Positions 56,052 through 64,000 of a stretch of DNA of 64,000 nucleotides are shown here, piece by piece (the first letter of the stretch is position 1; each line of letters begins with the position of its first letter). Made by a program: the position numbers and the translations under genes. The notes under the pieces were generated by a model. That model did not search any database and was not told the DNA's origin. It was given only the letters and a program-made list of their open reading frames with translations. Source of the DNA: Volvariella volvacea V23 (taxonomy: Eukaryota; Basidiomycota; Agaricomycetes; Agaricales; Pluteaceae); the NCBI GenBank assembly GCA_000349905.1, contig KB722754.1, positions 248,001 through 312,000 on the forward strand, written 5' to 3'.

Positions 56052-58916
56052 ATGTCATCAAGCAAACAAACTACTCGCCAAAATGGCACTGAGAACAATA
56101 ACCTCTTCCCTCTTGCCACCGTCTATAATAATGGTAGCATGTACAATGTTATAGGGGATCTAAATTTGAACAACCACAACTATAATGCTCCACAACAAGG
56201 TAATTGTTCCCGTTCTATGCAGTCCACCATCCGTTCATCATCGCCCATCGTCAGATTCGGCTCGAGATAGGCTACTCAAGCGTAGCTGCTCTCGCGCCAC
56301 ATTTAATGGCGACATCAGGATCGATGCTCCAAAATGTCACCCAGACACTCGGAGATCCATCATCATGTCCATAAAATTTTGGGCACTCGATATCAGCTTA
56401 GTGTCCTATCTCTTTTGGTTGAAGGGGTCCGTTGGAACCGGAAAGTCCGCTGTCGCTTCTCGCGTCTGCGAGGAACTGGATGATACCGATCCGGCCCTGC
56501 TTGCTGGTAGCTTCTTTTTCTGGAGAAACGACAACGATCGTAGCTCGTTGAAGTCATTCGTGGCAACCATCGCGTATCGCATCTGTGTTGTAATGCCAGA
56601 AGTCGGAAAAGCCATCGACGGTATCATTTCGAGGGATCCTTCAATCCTCGATACCACTATAGAGTACCAGTGGGTGACACTCGTCATCAAGCCCCTCTGC
56701 CAAACAATTCCTTCCAATGCAACTCGACGTTCATTGATTGTGATCGATGGGCTCGACGAATGTGAACCATCTTCCAGTCAGCGACAACTCCTCCACCTCC
56801 TCACTATGTTCCACCAATACGGCCTCAGTCACCGGTTCGCATTTCTGATTTGCAGTCGCCCTGAAGCCCATATCCAATATGAGATGGGTTTACTCGCAAC
56901 CCGGTATCCCACTCATTTTTGGCCCTCATTAATGCTCTCTGAGACGGAGGAGTCGCGTGAAGACATAGAGGTGATCCTCAGGTCCGGATTTGACTTGATT
57001 TATCTGCGTCGTCGATCGATTATTGGGCATCCTCAATGGCCTCCTGAGGGCGCTATCAATCGTATCATTGCACTGGCACAAGGACAATTCATATATGTTT
57101 CCACAGTTCTTCGATGGCTGGGTGACGATGAGGGGCACCCTGCAGAAAGATTGGACAGTATCTTCGAGTCATTCAGTCGTCAGAGGGCCCGCGCTTTTGC
57201 GCCAATCGATCAGCTGTATGACACTATACTCACTTCTGCGCGCGCAAAAGAGGCAGGAGATTTGGTCCTTCCGTGCTTGCTTCTACTTACATTGACATAC
57301 CGCGATGGAAACCCCAAAATGAATGAACTGTGGTACCTTAGCGATTTTTTGGAGAAGGACCCAAGCCACCTGCAACTCGCTTTACAACCCTTGCACTCCG
57401 TGCTCAGAGGACTTGACGCGGAAAGTCGCCAGGAGGCCTGGGAGCCTGGAATTCAGGTCTACCATACATCTTTCGTTGAGTACCTCCACGATCCCTCAAG
57501 AAGCCGTGCTCATTGTGTATCTCACCCCAAGGTCGCAACTCCCTTGATGACAAGGGCAATTGTGTGGGCAAGCTCAGACCCGAAGGACTACTCGCAATAC
57601 GTGTTATGTCAGCGGTATCTCTTTTTGTGGCTTGACATTGGAGCTTCTATCCCTGAAGACTCTATTATGCTAACTCCAGACCTCTTGGATGCACTTGCCC
57701 GGATGAATGTCAAGCGTTGGTTGAGGACACGCGCCTTATTTTGGAATGATACTTTAGTAAACAACAGAGAGGCATACAACGCATATCGTCAACGGCTGGT
57801 GCGCCTTCTCCCCAAAGAGGAAATGGTGTGTACCTTCTGCGTCCTGCAAAAATCTACTTTACACTAACTGCTATAGGTCTCACTCAACCAGAATTTTCCT
57901 TATGACTTGTTCCCACCTTTTGATGGTGGTTGGCCACAATATGTGTTCCGTTGCTGGGCGAAGGACTGTCAGTCTGGGGTGTTGTCAACTGATGAGGTGG
58001 TATTATTTCTATGCATAATCTATTCACATGCTCTTGTAGAGTTCAGGAAGAGCGTTGAAAGCGATGTCGCTCACTTTGATCATTTCGGAGCCGTTATTAA
58101 CCACGAGGCCAGTCATGGTCATCTCCTTCTCAGGGAGATGCACGCTTGCAAGGCTCGGGACCTTGTTTTAAACACTCAGACACGCCTGGCTTTAGAAAGC
58201 CGAGACACTTGGGTAACTTTCTTATACAACGCGGAACCCGACGAGTACCCTTTCGACATAAACATATCTATAAGCCGCCGGTTGAACAATAAAATATCAA
58301 TGAATTTGGACGAGATTGAGTTTATAAACTCATTCTTCACTCCGATGGAGATTTTGTACTGTTATTTGGTTTCGAGCTGGCTTGCGTCGTAGGCCTTATT
58401 CAAGGATATTCTGATCTATCGTGACTAGCTTATCATTTCGTGGAACAGGATGGACGGGTTCTGGCGCAATTGGAAGATCATCCGAAACTCGCAACCGAGA
58501 ATCGAAGTTGACCGGCTCACGCTGCTGATACTGCAAGGGGTTGTCAAGCGAACATTCCTACCCCTATACAATAATCGCGCATATGACTGCTACGATGTTC
58601 ATAAAGAGCTTTCTCGACTTATCGAGGTCAGTCTTCTCTTTTAAACACATATAATATGGTTTAAGTTATATCGATGCAGTACTTTGGTGATATTGCCCCT
58701 GCGCCCCTTCTTCGTCATTGGTGTCATCCGGAGTCCTTTGACTTCTCCGAGCGGACAGTAGCTCAAATGACTTCAATGATAGAAGAACTAGTCAAGTATC
58801 CTATCAAATGCAGGTGTGATGAATTACTTGGCCTGAATCCGGGCCCAGTGACCACCAGTAGTTCGCCATGGTCGGCAGCTTTGACGTTTTTTTCGTCACT
58901 GTTTTGTTGGACTTGA
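56052..58916 (+). CDS. NACHT-type STAND P-loop NTPase (copy C)
   Basis: Five exons are proposed: 56052-56199, 56255-57825, 57877-58388, 58449-58626 and 58680-58916, giving 881 residues, with phases identical to copy A. Exon 1 ends in the shared motif (ATVYNNGSMYNVIGDLNLN). Exon 2 carries Walker A (WLKGSVGTGKSAVASRVCEE), Walker B (LIVIDGLDECEPSS), CSRPEAHI, QWPPEGAINRIIALAQGQF and YHTSFVEYLHDPSRS. Exon 3 is alpha-helical (YDLFPPFDGGW, SFFTPMEILYCYLVS), exon 4 has NSQPRIEVDRLTLL, and exon 5 has FGDIAPAPLLRHWCHPES and EELVKYPIKCRCDELLGL. This is the most intact of the three. It should be a nucleotide-switch ATPase; immune or incompatibility function is only inferred. The end (SSLFCWT) is shorter than in copy B and follows a run of seven T. 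Confidence 0.83.
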
Positions 58917-59555
58917 TTGTGAGGTACTGTAACTACTTGTCTGACATTATCCATCCGAATGTAAACTTGAACCAACGTGTACTTGCATACTGCAGTTTAT
59001 GGATCGCATATGCGTGCTGTAATGTAAGGTGTACTTCAGAATAAGTGAGACCCGATGGGAACAGCAAACCCTTGTTGAGCATCCCTTTCAGTCAAAAAGC
59101 AACAGAATTAGAGGCACTGTGTTGGAAACGGCGGATGTCTACAACCACGCACAGCATCTCTTCTTCACCAGCCAAAAACCCAGGAAGAAATTGATACTCT
59201 GCCGGCCATCTCCCATCAGATTTCCTAGAAACCTCCACGTAAACGGACATCATCAGCGTTTGAGTGCTTGTCCAAAAGGAAGGACAAAGAAAAAGGCATT
59301 CCATGATTACCAAGAACTATCCATACGATCTTGCACATGTACCCAAAGGGCAGGTCTCATATGAAATATGTATCATTGGTACGATACGATACTTATACCC
59401 AAGTCATAGAGGGAGAAGGGTTGGGGGATTAGAGAGGTAGGGATGAAAGTCAAAGGCGGGAGGGATGAGCGTGCTGAATATGTATATATAGCGTATGCAT
59501 AGAATAACCAAACCTGTCCTTCCACGCGTGTTCGTGCTAGTACTCGTGTTCACAT
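58917..59555. other. Intergenic between convergent genes
   Basis: No gene is recognised. Out-of-frame similarity to the hydrophobic tail of NACHT copy B continues for about 50 bases after 58916. Confidence 0.45.
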
Positions 59556-60589
59556 TCAAGGTGCATCTTCGTCCTTGACCTCTTCGATGAGGGCACTGGT
59601 GGCATTCCGGCTTTGAGGACGTGAGTCGCTCGAGTCCTCGATCTCTTCGATGAAAGCCCCTCCATTCTTCGTGTGCTTTTCCGCTGGCACGTCTGTTGCT
59701 GAGGCTTCTGAGGATTTCTTGTCCTTTCGCTTCTTGGATTTCTTCTTAGGAAGGTCCCATTCCCAGAGCGGGATAAACGAGTCGACCTATGGGGGGTAAC
59801 GATTGTATGAGCGACGAAAAGACGGAGGGGGAGAAGAGATAACCACTCACAAATCCAACATCAGCGAAGAGTTGTGGGAATATCCAGATTCCAGGTGGCG
59901 CGGCCACAACCGTGATGATATAGAATATCAACCTGACGATTGCGATCGCAAAGAAGACTCCAATCAAACCCAACATCGCAACACTCAAATACCAAACCCC
60001 CAATCTCATAATAGGCGGCCAAAGCGGGAACATGACTCCAGCCAGCATGATAGCCACCATCAAAATTCCACCAGCATATGTCGTCCATTGCGATCCGTCG
60101 TAAAACCAAGCGTAATATTCTTGAGGCGAGAAGAGTTGTTCTTGGATGATTTGAAGATTTTTGGGAGACGAGGAAGAGGAGCCAGAGGGTCCACCGCGTG
60201 CCACGCGGAGGTAGAATGCAAAGGCGTTGACAGTTGAGAGAACGCTTATGGCTTCGGATTCGGAGGCAACTTTCGGAACGCCTTTGAGCTTTCCATAGGC
60301 AGGTGAGAGGAGAGCCTTTACTGCTGATTTCCCTGTATATTTTGAAGGGTAGAATGAACGGATAGGCGAGGTGGGATCAAAAATGAAGAATCAGGTGGAA
60401 GTGGAGTTTGTCAGGATATTATTATGACGACTTGCAAATATAGTAGCTTGGGAAATGTTACGCACCCTTGAAATAATCTAGACGCTTTCCATTTAATGCG
60501 CCAACACGAACTTTAATGCCTGCACCTCCGCCCCGCAGGAATTGTGCCACCTTTTTGATTTCGGGCGGTGCTTTCATCTGTTGTTCCAT
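59556..60589 (-). CDS. SEC62: ER protein translocation subunit SEC62
   Basis: Sec62 is part of the Sec62/63 complex that drives post-translational import of precursor proteins through the Sec61 channel in the ER membrane. The start MEQQMKAPPEIKKVAQFLRG at 60589 is followed, over an intron, by KSAVKALLSPAYGKLKGVPK and the family's central region (FSPQEYYAWFYDGSQWTTYA). Two membrane segments follow (LMVAIMLAGVMFPLWPPIMR and a long one containing FAIAIVRLIFYIITVV), with the conserved FPLWPP loop between them and GIWIFPQLFADVGF after. The last intron joins this to VDSFIPLWEWDLPKKKSKKR, a basic then acidic cytosolic tail ending EEVKDEDAP. Both membrane segments and the FPxLFxD motif are present, so it looks complete. 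Confidence 0.9.
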
Positions 60590-62941
60590 TTTGTGTACGC
60601 TGTTGTTGCTCTCTGGGTTTAAAAAGACCGTTGAGGGGCGATGTGGGTTCTAGAGGGTCGTCGTAGATGTAGTGACTATAGGTGGCAAATCCACCGTGAC
60701 GTGTCGCGAACAGCGGAGCCAGAAAGGAATGTAAGCACATCTTGGCCTCGAAAAGGTGAAAGGCGTGGTATACGAACCTGGATACAGTGAAAGTCGGTCG
60801 GAGATGATGAGGAGGGGGAGGGAGGAATTAAGAGGAGTAAATGGACTTGAGTACAACTCTAATGAAAATACAAGGATGCGCTGGCGGGCACGCCATCACA
60901 GGACACGTCACAACTTGACCCTGTGGTCACAATACCCATACCTGCCTATTATGGAAGGTACGCGGTCTAACCCTGCACATCCACCAAATCAGCCTCCTCG
61001 TCGGAGAGTATTGAGAACAGCTCTCGATACGTGCAGGAGTGCCTCGAGCAGTGCGGGACCACAATGACTAGGCGCGGTCGACTCCGAGCAACACGGAATG
61101 AGGCCCCCCGCGATAGGCTCGGTTGTGCAGCACCAGTGGCATAATGATCAATGACTCACCGAGGACGCTTGAAAAAATGACGATGAGGCAGCTGACCCAT
61201 GAGCCGTCATGCAGAGCCTGTCGTGGAGTACTACTTAAGCGTTTATCCAGGTCTATCCTCGACCATCTGACTTGGACTAGCTCTGGCTTCCGTCCCGCCG
61301 GTAAGAGTTTCAAGGGCGCCAATAGCCATTTCGGGGATTAGGAGAAGGCTGTCAGTGTCGAGTGAGCGAGATCCTAGATTCACCTTACGCCTCTGCTGCA
61401 TCTAGTTGCCGAAGAGATCTACTGGGCTCGTTTATCTACACGACGCCTTATCATCGATGAGTGCTGGATGTCGTAGAGGTTGCTGCGTTCACGTTGCCGC
61501 AGGTCAGGAAATTTCGTCCTTATCCGAAGTCGGGTTGCACTCCCCCGTGCTTCCACCAGCCATTGTGAGGGTCCGGGGTGTCAGAATGGATGGACACCTA
61601 CCACTCTACTACCAGCCAATCGACCTCGCAAGCCATGCTTCCTCGATTTAGCACAGCCCTCAGGGGACACGTATGCCTTTGAAGATTGGTAAAGGTTACT
61701 GATGCGGCAGAAGTCTTCGTAAGTGGCTTGGTGCCCTTTGGTGCCGCAAAACAACAGCTCTTCAGGGTTCCCCCTGTGCTCCTGTGTCCAAGCACAAGAA
61801 CGTCCATCCAATTCCTTCACCTTCGTATACAATAATGGCAACGAGATCAGACTACATACATCATTTGCTCCACTGTGTTCTGTTGGCACAAATGGAGGGC
61901 AGTGTGATTCTTCGGTTAATTAGGTCAATATCCTACGTGATGAAGATCCCGGAGGTCCGCAGTCTAACCGTCCTCCGAACCGAACAAAATGGAACTTGAC
62001 TGCTAGGCCGTTTCCTCTCTTTCTTCGTTTGAAGCAAGCACCATTCGTCGGTGTCAAAGCTATGTGTGAATCGCCAGTGCTACTCAATGCAACGCACCTG
62101 AGAAGCCCTGATACGCAGGGCCTCCCTTTCTGTACGGTACGGCGATCAGGAGGACATCGACAAATGCTAAATGAGTAAGCATAATGACAGGAGCCAAGGA
62201 TGGGCCAAGCCAGGACGACTCCAGGACTCCGCTGATAGACGCCCAACACACACTAACGCAAACAAATCCAAGGCGGTAAGCTTGTTTGATCCATCAAATA
62301 GTCAGCACATACCCTCAATCATACAAGCTGACAATAATTAGCTGGCGTGTACGTTCGGCAGAAACTAACGTACCATTACACCCTCTTTATACACACACCG
62401 ACCTAAAGGGTCCTCACGCTATTGCGGCGCAGCACGACATGCTGTTTGGCGCTTTCAATCATTCTCCGCCAAACCGGAAATACGGGAATGGGTTGACGTC
62501 CCTTGCTCATACCCGTTGACAATTCAAGCTTACCCAATCCTTCCAGATATCCTCACTTCCTGAACCAGAGTTGTTAATGAAAGAAAACACGCGTCGTATC
62601 GCATCGGTTCAGCGTATATGGGTAATGGTGCCGTATCCTGCCGGGTGATTGGTAGGGCTGTTCCACAAATGTCCTGCCGAGGACTTGCGTTATCCCTCCT
62701 GTATGATGCAATCTGGCCATTTTTCGAATACTGGTGTGAGTCTATAAGATGGCCCATGAGTCGTTTGATCCCCGAACCCATACACCCCTTCCATACACCT
62801 TAGCCTCCAGGTCGAATTCTCGACAAGGCCTAATTCATTTGGCCTCCAATTATCACTGGTTCCTCCTACCTTAATTCAATTCTAGTATTCGACTAGCCAT
62901 TCGCATCTCATATTACCTACTTCGAGGCTCAGCTACCAGGT
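60590..62941. other. Large intergenic region, no gene seen
   Basis: In 2.35 kb I find only short frames on both strands with no family resemblance and no clear exon chains. It separates SEC62 from the second PDR transporter and may contain decayed sequence too old to recognise. Confidence 0.45.
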
Positions 62942-64000
62942 ATGGAAGAAAAGAAGCCTCAAGATCATCTCCAACGAGTACAGTCGAGGGTATCGAGGGT
63001 CGAAGTTGATTACTTTGACCACAACGGTGTCCAAGACCTTAGAAGAACTCTATCACGACGCTCTACCCGTGAGCAGCACGATCAGCGTGTCGCGGGCTCC
63101 TTTAACAGTTCCGCCGATACGATAGGCGAAGCCAATCAGCCATTTGACTTTGAACGTGTCCTTCGAGATACCGTACAGCGGTGAGTAATGCGCTAAAGTG
63201 GCCCCGTACCGCGGTTGTTTAGTACTTTGAATTTTGCCAGACGAGATGAGGCCCAAATCAAGTCCAGGGAACTTGGTGTAATGTTCCGCGACTTGAAAGT
63301 TATTGGCGTCGGTGCCTCCTCCTCGTACCAGCCAACACTAGGCTCGATGTTCTCGCCTTCTGCCATTGTGGAGAACATTAGCACGATGCGCCACCCACCC
63401 CTTAAGAATATTCTTCAGGGTTTCGAAGGTGTCGTCAGGCCAGGTGAAATGCTGCGTAAGTTTCTTTCACGGCTCTCTAACTCTGTGAACTCGTATTAAT
63501 ATTCCCACACATGCAGTTGTACTTGGCAGTCCAGGTTCTGGGTGCTCGACCTTCCTGAAAACACTATCCAACCACCGCGATGAATATTACTCGGTTGAGG
63601 GTCAAGTCATGTACGACTCCATCACTCCCAAGGACATGCAAAATCATTTCCGAGGAGATATCCAATATTGTCCCGAAGACGACGTTCATTTCCCGACTCT
63701 GACTGTCGAACAAACTATTAAATTCGCCGCAAAGACACGGGCTCCAAGAACTCGAATCGTTGAGTCCAGGGATGAGCACATTCAGACAGAAACCGATATC
63801 CTAACGACAATATTCGGTTTGAGACATGCCAGGAACACGATGGTGGGTGATGCAGCCATCAGAGGTGTTAGTGGAGGCGAGAAGAAGCGAGTGTCAATCG
63901 CAGAGGCTTTGGCAGCCCGGAGTTGCATCAACGCCTGGGACAAGTAAGTCTCCTCTTTTGCCTTTCCCCCATTAGGCGTTCCTTGTGGAAATTTTTTTTC
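62942..64000 (+). CDS. PDR/ABCG multidrug transporter, 5' part (runs off window)
   Basis: The start [20 protein letters not shown] and [18 protein letters not shown] match the N-terminus of the transporter at 12949-18397, as do the positions of the first introns. Exon 1 ends at 63180 and joins RRDEAQIKSRELGVMFRDLK. NBD1 follows: [18 protein letters not shown] (degenerate Walker A), [38 protein letters not shown] and the signature [19 protein letters not shown], with the frame leaving at an intron just after NAWD near 63943. The remainder of the gene is beyond the window. It should be a plasma-membrane exporter of hydrophobic compounds. It is on the opposite strand to its relative. Confidence 0.88.

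Noticed and set aside
60756..62803. Several 60-110 codon frames in the large gap between SEC62 and the second transporter
   Set aside because: They overlap each other on both strands, lack recognisable motifs and do not join into exon chains.

Overview
The window is nuclear DNA of a filamentous basidiomycete, most likely an Agaricomycete. The evidence is many short introns (about 43 to 120 nt, mostly GT-AG), lineage-typical families (NACHT proteins, very divergent F-box proteins, PDR transporters, RhlG-like SDRs) and unmistakably fungal housekeeping genes. No tRNA, rRNA, CRISPR array or intact transposon was recognised. A 100-N assembly gap lies at 42027-42126.

Left part (1-24.4 kb): an accessory region. 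It holds F-box genes or fragments at 0.5-2.3, 5.9-6.2, 6.8-8.6, 12.3-12.5, 19.6-21.3 and 23.8-24.4 kb, all of one divergent family, plus an F-box gene of a second family at 21.8-23.5 kb. Between them sit a NACHT P-loop NTPase gene (3.0-5.6 kb), a fatty aldehyde dehydrogenase of the HFD1 type (9.2-12.1 kb) and a full PDR/ABCG transporter gene (12.9-18.4 kb).

Middle part (24.9-41.5 kb): mostly conserved genes. The splicing factor gene CLF1 and the RNA polymerase III subunit gene RPC11 are divergent across 134 bp. A tandem array of four short-chain dehydrogenase genes follows (29.1-36.6 kb; the second copy is dead). Then come an Old Yellow Enzyme type oxidoreductase and a secreted 5'-nucleotidase.

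Right part (41.7-64 kb): accessory and conserved genes mixed. A relic of the second F-box family lies beside the gap, followed by an F-box gene, a small hypothetical gene, a perilipin-like lipid droplet protein, a small secreted protein, a decayed NACHT gene, an MGR3-like mitochondrial TPR protein, an intact NACHT gene, SEC62, and the start of a second PDR transporter closely related to the one at 12.9-18.4 kb.

The strongest theme is birth and death of paralogues. There are three NACHT copies (one dead, one with a nonsense codon in its last exon, one apparently intact), four F-box genes (one with a frameshift) and three relics of the same family, four SDR copies (one dead) and two PDR transporters. 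Exon structures were worked out by eye from splice consensus and paralogue alignment, so exact junctions need RNA evidence. The best candidate for a little-described system is the NACHT family with its short conserved N-terminal exon and separate C-terminal exon, embedded in decaying F-box copies.
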